Positions 1 to 7,648 of a stretch of DNA of 64,000 bases are shown one piece after another. Positions within the stretch are counted from its first letter, which is position 1; each line of letters starts with the position of its first letter. The notes below the pieces were generated by a model. That model had not been told where the DNA came from. It searched no databases and was given only the letters and a program-made list of their open reading frames with translations. Source of the stretch: Novosphingobium fluoreni (GTDB lineage Bacteria > Pseudomonadota > Alphaproteobacteria > Sphingomonadales > Sphingomonadaceae). Position numbers and translations under genes: made by a program. The stretch covers positions 124,001 through 188,000 of the forward strand of contig NZ_JACIDY010000001.1 in NCBI RefSeq assembly GCF_014196615.1. The letters run 5' to 3'.

Positions 1-1005
1 GCTTTGTGTCCCGGTGGGCGGGGAGATTCCCAGGTGACGCCAACCGGCATCGTTGAGGCACCGACCGCGTGCGGTGCGGGCGACGAGGCCCATCTGGATG
101 AGGTAGGGTTCGATCACTTCCTCGATCGTGTCGCGCGGCTCAGACAGCCCCGCAGCCAGCGTCTCCACGCCGACGGGGCCGCCGCGATAGATGTCGGCGA
201 TCATCATCAGGTAGCGACGATCCTGCGCATCCAGGCCCAGGCGGTCCACTTCCAGGCGCGTCAGCGAATCATCGGCGATCGCGAGAGTGATCGTGTCGCT
301 GCCGGCGACATGGGCGAAATCGCGCACGCGGCGCAGCAGCCGCCCGGCCACGCGCGGCGTGCCCCGGGCGCGGCGGGCGATCTCGGTCGCGCCAGGCTTG
401 TCGATGCCGATGCCCAGCAGTCCCGCCCCCCGGGTGACGACGTGTTCCAGCTCGGGCACGGTGTAGAAATTCAGCCGCACGGGTATGCCGAAGCGATCGC
501 GCAGCGGGGTCTGCAGTAGGCCCTGCCGCGTCGTCGCGCCGATCAGGGTAAAGGGCGGCAAGTCGATCCGCACCGAGCGCGCGGATGGGCCTTCACCGAT
601 GATCAGGTCCAACGCGCGGTCTTCCATCGCGGGGTAGAGCACTTCCTCCACCACCGGATTGAGGCGGTGAATCTCGTCTATGAACAAGACGTCGCCGTGT
701 TCGAGATTGGTGAGCAACGCCGCCAGATCGCCCGCCTTGGCGATCACCGGCCCCGAAGTGGCGCGGAAGCCGACGCCCAACTCACGCGCGACGATTTGCG
801 CCAGTGTCGTCTTGCCCAGGCCCGGCGGGCCGAAGAACAGGACGTGATCCATCGCCTCACGGCGCGAACGGGCCGAATCGATGAAAACCTTGAGGTTACC
901 CTTTGCCGCCGCTTGGCCCACGAACTCGGCCAACGTCTTGGGCCGCAGCGCCGCATCGGCATCCTCGGGCTGGCGGGATGAGGCAAGAAGGGGATTGTCA
1001 GTCAT
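1..1005 (-). CDS. ruvB: Holliday junction branch-migration helicase RuvB (3' end cut by window)
   Basis: RuvB is the AAA+ hexameric motor that, with RuvA, drives branch migration of Holliday junctions in recombinational repair. Reading the minus strand from the ATG at 1005 gives MTDNPLLAS, then a Walker A motif GPPGLGKTT, a Walker B/sensor stretch DEIHRLNP, and the C-terminal winged-helix segment. The frame stays open to base 1, about 335 codons, close to the usual length, so only the last few residues and the stop are missing. The start overlaps the end of the upstream GFA-family gene by 8 bases, which implies co-translation. Identity is secure. Confidence 0.96.
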   Translation of the reverse strand, partial: MTDNPLLASSRQPEDADAALRPKTLAEFVGQAAAKGNLKVFIDSARSRREAMDHVLFFGPPGLGKTTLAQIVARELGVGFRATSGPVIAKAGDLAALLTNLEHGDVLFIDEIHRLNPVVEEVLYPAMEDRALDLIIGEGPSARSVRIDLPPFTLIGATTRQGLLQTPLRDRFGIPVRLNFYTVPELEHVVTRGAGLLGIGIDKPGATEIARRARGTPRVAGRLLRRVRDFAHVAGSDTITLAIADDSLTRLEVDRLGLDAQDRRYLMMIADIYRGGPVGVETLAAGLSEPRDTIEEVIEPYLIQMGLVARTARGRCLNDAGWRHLGISPPTGTQS

Positions 1006-1393
1006 AGCGCTCGATATCGGCAGGCAGCGTTACCCACGGGTGCCGCCGCTCTTGGTAGACGGAATAGACCGGGGCCGGAAACGTCGGATCGGCAAAAGCG
1101 CCTACCGCCACCGCGACCACGGTGGGGTCAGCATCGAAGCGATAGAAAACCGTGGAGCCGCAACCGGGACAAAAGCTGAAAGTGGCGGTGTTGCCCTCAT
1201 CCCCGATGCGCGACCACTGATGCGCATTGCCGGTGATCTGGACATTTTCGACCGGAAACCGCGCCTGCACCGCGAAGGCCGAGCCACTGCGGCGCTTGCA
1301 GTCGAGGCAATGACAGACGGAGACGCGCGCCGGATCGCCTTGCGTGCGAATGCGCAGCTGGCCACACTGGCACCGGGCTTCCCGCTCGCTCAT
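998..1393 (-). CDS. GFA/CENP-V family zinc protein
   Basis: This 131-residue protein has the cysteine pattern of the GFA (glutathione-dependent formaldehyde-activating, CENP-V-like) fold: CQCGQL near residue 8, CHCLDC near residue 27 and CPGCGS near residue 75. These bind structural and catalytic zinc. Family members are often called S-(hydroxymethyl)glutathione synthases, but most have no proven substrate. Its ATG overlaps the ruvA stop by four bases and its stop overlaps the ruvB start, so it is embedded between ruvA and ruvB and probably co-transcribed. No functional link to recombination is known; the placement may be passive. Confidence 0.85.
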   Translation of the reverse strand: MSEREARCQCGQLRIRTQGDPARVSVCHCLDCKRRSGSAFAVQARFPVENVQITGNAHQWSRIGDEGNTATFSFCPGCGSTVFYRFDADPTVVAVAVGAFADPTFPAPVYSVYQERRHPWVTLPADIERYD

Positions 1394-1989
1394 CCTGCCG
1401 CCCGCTTCAGCGCGACGCGCACGAGATCGTTGAGACCCGCATCCTCGCCCAGTTCGTCCACCGCCTGCGCCACGGCGGCGCTGGCGACCGGTGGCTTGAA
1501 GCCCAGGTTCTGCAGCGCGGAAACCGCGTCGGCTGCGGCGGAGCCGGTGGGGGCAGCGGCGATGGCAAGACCGGAGGCGGTGGGCAGCGCGCCGGCTTTG
1601 TCCTTCAATTCGTTGACGATCCGGCTGGCGAGCTTGGGCCCCACGCCATTGGCGCGTGCCACCATGGCGGCATCGCTACCGGCGCAGGCGCGCTGCAGTT
1701 CCTCCGTCGTCAGCGCGGACAGGATCGCCAGGGCAACCTTGCTGCCCACGCCCTGCACCGCAGTCAGCAAGCGGAACCAGTCACGCTCGCTGGCGGAGGC
1801 GAAGCCGATCAGGCGCATATCGTTTTCAGACACCTGCAGGTCGGTGAAGACCACCGCCCGATCGCCGCGCACACCCAAGGCCTGCAACGTGCGGGCCGAG
1901 CAGTGGACCAGATAGCCCAAGCCCTGAACGTCGATCACCGCCCAGTCAGGGCCGAAATCCTCAAATGTGCCGGAGAGACGGACGATCAT
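1390..1989 (-). CDS. ruvA: Holliday junction DNA-binding subunit RuvA
   Basis: RuvA is the tetrameric junction-binding subunit that loads RuvB. The 199-residue product begins MIVRLSGTFEDFG, has the N-terminal OB-fold, the helix-hairpin-helix core (LLTAVQGVGSKVALAILSAL near residues 70-90, then a second GVGPKLASRIVNELKDK), and the small C-terminal domain III that contacts RuvB. Length matches the family. It lies in the minus-strand run ruvC, deaminase, ruvA, GFA, ruvB, with 60 bases separating it from the deaminase stop. Confidence 0.97.
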   Translation of the reverse strand: MIVRLSGTFEDFGPDWAVIDVQGLGYLVHCSARTLQALGVRGDRAVVFTDLQVSENDMRLIGFASASERDWFRLLTAVQGVGSKVALAILSALTTEELQRACAGSDAAMVARANGVGPKLASRIVNELKDKAGALPTASGLAIAAAPTGSAAADAVSALQNLGFKPPVASAAVAQAVDELGEDAGLNDLVRVALKRAAG

Positions 1990-2049
1990 GGTTTGTTCCT
2001 ATGGCAGGAACCCCGGCTCCGCGCCAGCCCCGTTGCATGGAGTTAGCCG

Positions 2050-2544
2050 TTAGTCGTTCGCCTGCTGATCTTCCGGCACATCGTCATCCGGGCCGTAGTA
2101 CAGCGGGGCGCATTGGGCGGTCAGCACGCCGCCCTCCAACTGGAGATCGTCCTTGTAGGCGTCGGCCACGAAATCGAGCGTCGAGAGGTGGCGATCCTCG
2201 AAATACATCTCATGCACGTCGTCACGGCCCGCGCCATAGACGATGCGGCTCACGCCCGCCCAGATCGAGGCCATGGTGCACATCCCGCAAGGTTGCAGCG
2301 TGGTGTAGAGCGTCGCGCCTTCCATGCGCATGTCGCCCAGGGCCTTGCCGGCGGCGCGCAAGGCCTCGATCTCGGCGTGGGCAGTGGGATCGCAATGTTC
2401 GGCCGTGCGATTGACGCCGCTGGCGACGAACCGGCCATCGCGCACCACCAGAGCGGCGATCGGCGTATTGGCGGGGTCTGTCCCCTTTTCATCCACGGCC
2501 AGGCGCACGGCCTCCCGCATCCAATCTTCGTCACGTTTTTCCAT
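2050..2544 (-). CDS. CMP/dCMP-type nucleoside deaminase family protein
   Basis: Zinc-dependent cytidine/guanine-deaminase-fold enzyme. The zinc-binding signatures are visible: HAEIEAL (His ligand plus proton-shuttle Glu) and PCGMC (two Cys ligands). The shape is most like guanine deaminases or tRNA-adenosine-deaminase relatives, and the substrate cannot be fixed from sequence. I chose the ATG at 2544 (MEKRDEDWMREAVRLA); a GTG at 2571 would add nine residues with no family resemblance. It follows ruvC closely, in the middle of the ruv cluster. The acidic tail (DDDVPEDQQAND) is unusual but otherwise unremarkable. Confidence 0.85.
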   Translation of the reverse strand: MEKRDEDWMREAVRLAVDEKGTDPANTPIAALVVRDGRFVASGVNRTAEHCDPTAHAEIEALRAAGKALGDMRMEGATLYTTLQPCGMCTMASIWAGVSRIVYGAGRDDVHEMYFEDRHLSTLDFVADAYKDDLQLEGGVLTAQCAPLYYGPDDDVPEDQQAND

Positions 2545-2579
2545 GGGCGTGCAACGAGTTGCCAGCGCCACCGTTCCCG

Positions 2580-3056
2580 TCAGCGGTGGCTGCCCAGCAT
2601 ATTGGCGTGCGTGATCGCCACTGCCAGTGCGTCGGCCGCATCCGCTCCGGCGGGCTTCACGCCCGGCAGCAGGATTTTGAGCATCGCCTGGACCTGCGTT
2701 TTCTCGGCCCGGCCCGTGCCGACCAGCGCCTTCTTGACCAGGCTAGTGGCATATTCCGCCACCGGCATGCCCGCGCGCGCCAGCGCCAGCAGGCACACGC
2801 CGCGCGCTTGCCCCAGTTTCAGCGTCGATTGCGCATTGGTGTTGACGAACACTTCCTCGACCGCGCCGGTATCGGGCCGATGGGCAAGGATGACGTCGGT
2901 CAGCTCGGTATCCAGCGTGACGAGCCGCTCGGCAAGCGAAGCGTTGGTATCCGTGCGGACCTGACCGTTGGCGACGTGGCTGAGGCGGCTGCCGGACTTG
3001 GCGACGATGCCCCACCCGGTGCAGGCGAGGCCTGGATCGATGCCGATTATGAGCAT
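2580..3056 (-). CDS. ruvC: Crossover junction endodeoxyribonuclease RuvC
   Basis: RuvC resolves Holliday junctions by paired symmetric nicks. The 158-residue product opens [16 protein letters not shown] with the first catalytic Asp at residue 7. A second acidic site lies in [10 protein letters not shown] near residue 68, and the C-terminal acidic pair is in [11 protein letters not shown]. Its ATG directly abuts the stop (TAA ATG) of a 38-codon remnant ORF, so translation may be coupled. Two ruv-unrelated genes separate it from its partners. Confidence 0.97.
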   Translation of the reverse strand: MLIIGIDPGLACTGWGIVAKSGSRLSHVANGQVRTDTNASLAERLVTLDTELTDVILAHRPDTGAVEEVFVNTNAQSTLKLGQARGVCLLALARAGMPVAEYATSLVKKALVGTGRAEKTQVQAMLKILLPGVKPAGADAADALAVAITHANMLGSHR

Positions 3057-3173
3057 TTAGACCAGCGATAATGAATCGACAAGCGCTGCCGCCGCGGGCA
3101 GCCGCCTGCCGATTTCCGAAATCGCCGCGATCATCGCCCCAGACAAGATCGCCTTGGCGATGTGGCCCCCCAT
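3057..3173 (-). pseudogene. Truncated DUF3147 membrane protein remnant
   Basis: A 38-codon ORF fills exactly the gap between the yebC stop (3 bases away) and the ruvC start (stop and start adjacent). Its product starts MGGHIAKAILSGAMIAAISE and continues GRRLPAAAALVDSLSLV. From memory this resembles the N-terminal first third of DUF3147 inner-membrane proteins (the AISEI.RR...LIASLPLVS pattern), which are normally about 115 residues. Everything after the first helix is missing, because ruvC begins immediately. I read it as a deletion remnant of a former operon gene. The alternative is a genuine micro-protein retained for translational coupling to ruvC. The family match is by eye only. Confidence 0.55.
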
Positions 3174-3176
3174 GGC

Positions 3177-3920
3177 TTAGCTTAGCTTCTCCATCACGTC
3201 TTCGGACACTTCGTAATTGCCCCAGACGGTCTGCACGTCGTCATCGTCGTCCAGCGTATCGACCAGCTTGAACAGCGTCGCGGCGGTATCTTCGCCCACG
3301 TCGACCTTCAGGGTCGGCTTCCAGGCCAGCTTCACGCCCTCCGCCTCGCCCAGGGTCTTTTCCAGCTCGCGAGCGACTTCGTGGAGGCTTTCGACGCTGG
3401 TCCAGACGGAGTGGCTCTCACCATCGCTTTCGACGTCGTCGGCACCCGCCTCGATCGCGGCCTCAAGGACCTTGTCCTCATCACCGACGGAGCCGGGATA
3501 TTCGATCAGGCCGAGCCGGTCGAAGCCATGGCTGACGGCGCCCGACGCGCCCAGGTTGCCGCCGTTCTTGGAAAACGCGGTGCGCACGTTGGTGGCGGTG
3601 CGATTGCGGTTGTCCGTCAGCGCCTCGACGATGATGGCGACGCCGCCCGGCCCATAGCCCTCGTAGCGCACTTCCTCGTAATTCTCGGCGTCGCCCTTGC
3701 TCGCCTTGTCGATGGCGCGCTGGATGTTGTCCTTGGGCATCGACTGCGCCTTGGCCGCGTTGACGGCGGCGCGCAGGCGCGGGTTCATGTCGGGATCGGG
3801 CATGCCCATCTTCGCCGCCACGGTGATTTCGCGGGAAAGCTTGGAGAACTGGGCAGAGCGCTTCTTATCCTGCGCGCCCTTGCGGTGCATGATGTTCTTG
3901 AATTTGGAATGGCCTGCCAT
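3177..3920 (-). CDS. yebC: YebC/TACO1 family protein
   Basis: YebC-family proteins were long annotated as transcriptional regulators (PmpR); recent work assigns many of them to relief of ribosome stalling at proline runs. The 247-residue product has the standard start [18 protein letters not shown], the central [20 protein letters not shown] core and the three-domain length. The C-terminus carries a DDDDDVQ acidic stretch typical of the family. It begins the run that leads into ruvC. About 147 bases containing inverted repeats separate it from gapR. Confidence 0.95.
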   Translation of the reverse strand: MAGHSKFKNIMHRKGAQDKKRSAQFSKLSREITVAAKMGMPDPDMNPRLRAAVNAAKAQSMPKDNIQRAIDKASKGDAENYEEVRYEGYGPGGVAIIVEALTDNRNRTATNVRTAFSKNGGNLGASGAVSHGFDRLGLIEYPGSVGDEDKVLEAAIEAGADDVESDGESHSVWTSVESLHEVARELEKTLGEAEGVKLAWKPTLKVDVGEDTAATLFKLVDTLDDDDDVQTVWGNYEVSEDVMEKLS

Positions 3921-4014
3921 GGTCTCGCCCGTCGCTTATGCGGTCTGAAAAGGATGCGCGGCCTTACAACAGGGCCAAGGCCAAGGGCAACCGAAGACCA
4001 GCTTCCCTGCTATT

Positions 4015-4057
4015 CCGTTCGTGTCGCGCGAACGGGGATGACAAAAAATCCATCCCC
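4015..4057. repeat. Overlapping inverted repeats after gapR
   Basis: Two inverted repeats overlap here. CCGTTCG (4015-4021) pairs with CGAACGG (4029-4035). GGGGATG (4034-4040) pairs with CATCCCC (4051-4057) around an A-rich loop, which is T-rich on the minus strand. Lying 10 bases past the gapR stop, it may terminate gapR or hold the yebC promoter. The CGAACGGGGA core recurs in the hairpin after pyk. Confidence 0.4.
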
Positions 4058-4067
4058 TAGGACGCGA

Positions 4068-4304
4068 TCAGCCCAGGCCCAGTGCGGCCTTATAGGTATC
4101 CAGCAGCATGTCCATTTCCGCCCGGTCGTCCGGCTTCATCTTTCGCAGGCGGACGATCTGGCGCATGATCTTGACGTCGTAACCCACCGCCTTGGCTTCC
4201 AGATAAACATCCTTGATGTCGTCCGAGATGCCTTTCTTTTCCTCTTCGAGGCGTTCGACGCGCTCGATCAGGAGGCGCAGGCGATCGTCGGTGTTCTCGG
4301 CCAT
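4068..4304 (-). CDS. gapR: GapR-family nucleoid-associated protein (DUF2312)
   Basis: GapR is an alphaproteobacterial chromosome-structuring protein that clamps overtwisted, AT-rich DNA ahead of replication forks and helps gyrase. The 78-residue product is nearly all helical (LRLLIERVERLEEEKKGISD, then the conserved VYLEAKAVGYDVKIMRQIV.LRKM) and has the standard family length. The Lys/Arg-rich helix is the DNA-contacting part. It stands alone on the minus strand, roughly 100 bases downstream of the DUF1244 gene. Confidence 0.92.
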   Translation of the reverse strand: MAENTDDRLRLLIERVERLEEEKKGISDDIKDVYLEAKAVGYDVKIMRQIVRLRKMKPDDRAEMDMLLDTYKAALGLG

Positions 4305-4402
4305 GGAATTAAAAGCTCCGGTGAATCAGGTTGGCCGCGCCCATAGCGAGGCGATCGGATTCGGGCAAAGCGCCCGCCTGTGGATAGCGGGCACAGCCGC
4401 CG

Positions 4403-4711
4403 TCAGTGCGCCGGTGCGTTCTTCTTCACGCTTTCTTCCATGCGGGCCAGTTGCTCAGGCGTGGCCGCGGCCTGCGTCTTTTTCCATTCGGACGCGGGCA
4501 TCCCGTGGATCAATTCGCGGGCCTCGGCCTTTTCCCCGGGATAGCCGGCATCGCGGATCCAGTCGGCCAGGCAGTTCCGGCAAAACCCGGATAGGCCCAT
4601 CAAGTCAATGTTCTGCGCATCGCTTCTATGGCGCAGATGACGCACCAGGCGGCGAAAGGCTGCCGCGGCCTGGGCATCGTCCAGAGTATCGAGAGGGTCC
4701 GTTGCGCTCAT
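4403..4711 (-). CDS. DUF1244 domain protein
   Basis: A 102-residue alphaproteobacterial protein of unknown biochemical role. The family hallmark is visible: FRRLVRHLRHRSDAQNIDLM, then the two-Cys stretch GFCRNCLADW, and finally EARELIHGMP.SEWK. I start at the ATG at 4711 (MSATDPLD). A longer reading to 4810 would overlap the divergent pyk gene and adds nothing family-like. The two cysteines spaced CxxC could bind metal, but this is inference. Confidence 0.88.
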   Translation of the reverse strand: MSATDPLDTLDDAQAAAAFRRLVRHLRHRSDAQNIDLMGLSGFCRNCLADWIRDAGYPGEKAEARELIHGMPASEWKKTQAAATPEQLARMEESVKKNAPAH

Positions 4712-4803
4712 AAATCGTCCCGATCGTCCTTGGTTTGTCACGTGCGTTTTGCCATATGGGCCCGCGATCGCAGCACAACAACAAAGGTTAGGCAGAAAAC
4801 CCC

Positions 4804-6276
4804 TTGGCACGCACTGACTCCAGCAAGAGCCTCCGTCGCCGCCGCAAGGTCAAGATCCTTGCCACGCTGGGCCCCGCCAGCAGCAACAAGGAGACGATCA
4901 CCGCCCTGCTGCGCGCCGGTGCCGACGCGTTCCGCGTCAACATGAGCCATGGCGATCATGAAACCCATTCGCGCACCATCGGCCTGATCCGCGAAGTGGA
5001 GAAGGAGCTGAACCGCCCGGTCGCCGTCCTGTGCGACTTGCAGGGCCCCAAGCTGCGCGTTGGCAAGTTCAAGGACGGCGCGGCCTTCATCCGCCACGGC
5101 GCGCACTTCACGCTCGACCGCAATCCGGAGCCGGGCGACGAAACCCGCGTCGAACTGCCGCATCCCGAATTGTTCGGCATTCTCCAGAAGGGCCAGCGCC
5201 TGTTGGTGGACGATGGCAAGCTGCGCCTGGTGGTGATCCGCGCCGAGGCCGATTCGCTACTCTGCACCGCCGAAGTCGGCGGTCCGATTTCCGATCGCAA
5301 GGGCGTCAACGTGCCCGATACCCTGGTGCCGGTACCCGCGCTTACCGAGAAGGATCGGCGCGACCTGGCCTTTGCGATCAAGCACGAGGCGGACTGGATC
5401 GGCCTGTCCTTCGTGCAGCGGCCCGAAGACGTGGCGGAGGCCCGCCGCCTGATGGGTGGCCACGGCGCCCTGATGGCCAAGATCGAAAAGCCCAGCGCAG
5501 TCGAGACTCTGGACGAGATCATCGAACTGTCCGACGGCATCATGGTGGCGCGTGGCGATCTGGGCGTCGAACTCAATCCCGAGGAAGTGCCGCCGCTGCA
5601 AAAGCGGATCATCGAAAGCGTGCGCCTGGCGGGCAAGCCGGTCGTCGTGGCGACGCAGATGCTGGAATCGATGATCGAGCGGCCGACCCCGACTCGCGCG
5701 GAAGTGTCGGACGTGGCGAACGCGGTCTATGACGGCGCCGACGCGGTGATGCTTTCGGCCGAGACGGCGGCGGGTGCCTGGCCGGTGGAGGCGGTGACGA
5801 TCATGGATCGCATCGCCGCGCAGGTCGAAGCTGACCGCACCTATCGTGAGCGCATCCACATCGCCGAGACTCCGCCGGACGCCACAATGGCGGACGCGCT
5901 GGCCGAATCGTGCGCCAGCATCGCCAACACCTTGCCGATCGAAGCGATCATCTGCTTCACTCTTTCCGGCATCTCCGCCCGCCGCGTGGCGCGCGAGCGG
6001 CCCTCCGCGCCGATGCTGGTGCTGACCCCCAGCCTCAAGTCGGCGCGCCGCGTGGCCCTGCTCTGGGGCGCACAGGCCGTCTCCACCAAGGATATCGGCA
6101 GCTTCGAAGAGATGATCGCCAAGGGCAAGCGCATGGCGCTGCGCCACGGTTTCGGCACGGCAGGCTCGAGGCTGGTGATCCTGGCAGGCGTACCCTTCGG
6201 CGTGCCCGGATCGACCAACCTGCTGCACGTGGTGACGCTCTCGGGTGACGAACTGACCCGGCACGAGAAAAAGTAG
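4804..6276 (+). CDS. pyk: Pyruvate kinase
   Basis: Catalyses phosphoenolpyruvate plus ADP to pyruvate plus ATP, the last step of glycolysis. The 490-residue product shows the signature motifs in order: KILATLGPAS, VNMSHGDHETH, CDLQGPKLRVG, then the active-site segment MAKIEKPSAVE, GIMVARGDLGVEL and ATQMLESMIE.PTPTRAEV, followed by the C-terminal regulatory domain. The only in-frame start is TTG at 4804 (TTG GCA CGC), with a weak ribosome site, which is unusual for a central enzyme. It is divergent from the DUF1244 gene, with 92 bases between starts to hold both promoters. Confidence 0.97.
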   Translation: MARTDSSKSLRRRRKVKILATLGPASSNKETITALLRAGADAFRVNMSHGDHETHSRTIGLIREVEKELNRPVAVLCDLQGPKLRVGKFKDGAAFIRHGAHFTLDRNPEPGDETRVELPHPELFGILQKGQRLLVDDGKLRLVVIRAEADSLLCTAEVGGPISDRKGVNVPDTLVPVPALTEKDRRDLAFAIKHEADWIGLSFVQRPEDVAEARRLMGGHGALMAKIEKPSAVETLDEIIELSDGIMVARGDLGVELNPEEVPPLQKRIIESVRLAGKPVVVATQMLESMIERPTPTRAEVSDVANAVYDGADAVMLSAETAAGAWPVEAVTIMDRIAAQVEADRTYRERIHIAETPPDATMADALAESCASIANTLPIEAIICFTLSGISARRVARERPSAPMLVLTPSLKSARRVALLWGAQAVSTKDIGSFEEMIAKGKRMALRHGFGTAGSRLVILAGVPFGVPGSTNLLHVVTLSGDELTRHEKK

Positions 6277-6285
6277 CGGAGCCGG

Positions 6286-6315
6286 CGAACGGGGAGGGAG
6301 AAGCTTCCCCGTTCG
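6286..6315. terminator. Bidirectional terminator-like hairpin between pyk and yggS
   Basis: CGAACGGGGA (6286-6295) pairs perfectly with TCCCCGTTCG (6306-6315) around a 10-base loop. It fills most of the 41-base gap between convergent genes. There is no strong T run on the plus side, and a short one lies further along on the minus side, so termination is inferred from position. Confidence 0.5.
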
Positions 6316-6317
6316 TG

Positions 6318-6995
6318 CTACTCTCGCGCTCCAAACAGCGCGCTTCCCACGCGAACATGCGTGGCGCCCAGCAGGACGGCGGTTTCGAAATCGCCGCTCA
6401 TGCCCATCGACAAACCCGCCAGCCCATGATCCGCCGCGATCTTGGCGAGCAGGGCGAAATAAGGCGCGGCTTCCACCTCGGCCGGGGGCACGCACATCAG
6501 GCCGAGCACAGGCACTTGCGCAGCGTGGGCCTCGGCCAGCAGGGCGGGCACTTCGTCAATAGCGCAGCCGCCCTTTTGCTCTTCCGCGCCGATATTGACC
6601 TGCACGAAGCAGGGCACTTGGCGACCCTCCTTTTCCATCGCCTTGCCCAGCGCCGTCACCAGCGAGAGGCGGTCGAGCGAGTGGATACAGTCGAACAACG
6701 CCACCGCGTCCGCTGCCTTGTTCGATTGCAGCTGGCCGACAAGGTGCAATTGCACATCCGGCGTCGCCTCGATCAGCGCCGGCCATTTGGCCTGGGCTTC
6801 CTGCACGCGATTCTCACCGAACACACGCTGCCCCTGCGCGATCAGCGGCACGATCGCCTCGCTCGGGTGAGTCTTGGAAATCGCGATCAGCGTCACATCC
6901 TGCGCCGGACGGCCGGCGATGGCGGCGGATTTGGCAATGCGATCGCGGATATCGTCGAGAGGCGTTGCGGAAAACGCAGTGGCTGGCTGATCCAT
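6318..6995 (-). CDS. YggS/PLPBP family pyridoxal-phosphate homeostasis protein
   Basis: A single-domain TIM-barrel PLP carrier (COG0325) that buffers vitamin B6 and affects amino-acid pools; it has no known catalysis. The 225-residue product carries the PLP lysine in LIAISKTHP (Lys 41), then GENRVQEAQAKW, HLVGQLQSNKA, VNIGAEEQKGG and the phosphate-binding SMGMSGDFE and GATHVRVGSALFG. Its ATG shares the palindrome CATG with a possible start of the divergent gene, so the two genes have almost no upstream space apart from each other. Confidence 0.93.
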   Translation of the reverse strand: MDQPATAFSATPLDDIRDRIAKSAAIAGRPAQDVTLIAISKTHPSEAIVPLIAQGQRVFGENRVQEAQAKWPALIEATPDVQLHLVGQLQSNKAADAVALFDCIHSLDRLSLVTALGKAMEKEGRQVPCFVQVNIGAEEQKGGCAIDEVPALLAEAHAAQVPVLGLMCVPPAEVEAAPYFALLAKIAADHGLAGLSMGMSGDFETAVLLGATHVRVGSALFGARE

Positions 6996-7017
6996 GGCGC
7001 GCTGCTATAGCGCCAAT

Positions 7018-7593
7018 GTGCGCCACCGCTACCCGCCCCGCGACTTGCCGCTTATCTGGCTGATCAGTGACGCCCGGATCGATCAGCGACTGGAGACGGC
7101 ATTGGCCCGCCTGCCACGCGGTTCAGGCTTCATCTTTCGCCACTACCATCTTGCGCCGGCTGAGCGGCGCGCCCGCTTTCGCCATCTTGCCGCCAGGGCC
7201 CGCGCGAAGAGCCATATCGTCGCGCTGTCCGGTTCGGCCCGAGCGGCCAGATCGTGGGGCGCGGACGCTGCCTACGGTTCCGCCCGGAACCTCGGCGCTG
7301 GGCGGGCCATCATCCGCCTGATAACCGTCCATTCGCTGCGTGAGCTTGCCGCCGCGCATCGCGCCCGGGCGGACGGGGTGCTGATTTCGCCGGTCTTCGC
7401 CACGCGCACGCACCCGGGTGCGCCCAGCCTGGGTTCCGTCCGCTTCCGCCTGCTTGCCGCCCGGGCCCTGGTGCCGGTCATCGCCTTGGGCGGCATGAAC
7501 CCCCGTCGCGCCCGCGCCCTTGGAGCAAGGCGCTGGGCCGCCATCGAAAGTCTTGCACAACCGCTTGCGCCCGCGCTCCCGCTCCATTCTTGA
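7018..7593 (+). CDS. Thiamine-phosphate-synthase-like protein (ThiE/TenI fold)
   Basis: This protein of about 191 residues has the ThiE/TenI TIM-barrel pattern: LIWLISDAR near the start, VHSLRELAAAHRARADGVLISPVF (the strand-helix leading to the phosphate site) and the glycine-rich VIALGGMNPRRA. Thiamine phosphate synthase joins the thiazole and pyrimidine halves of thiamine. This copy is arginine- and alanine-rich, lacks clear pyrophosphate-binding residues near the N-terminus, and has no thi neighbour, so a TenI-like or non-catalytic role is possible. I prefer the GTG at 7018. An ATG at 6994 is also in frame but overlaps the yggS start codon on the other strand. Confidence 0.7.
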   Translation: MRHRYPPRDLPLIWLISDARIDQRLETALARLPRGSGFIFRHYHLAPAERRARFRHLAARARAKSHIVALSGSARAARSWGADAAYGSARNLGAGRAIIRLITVHSLRELAAAHRARADGVLISPVFATRTHPGAPSLGSVRFRLLAARALVPVIALGGMNPRRARALGARRWAAIESLAQPLAPALPLHS

Positions 7594-7648
7594 CGCCCCG
7601 GCCCTCCCGGGCGCATTATCGGGAACGAAACGGGGACCCTTTCTAGAC

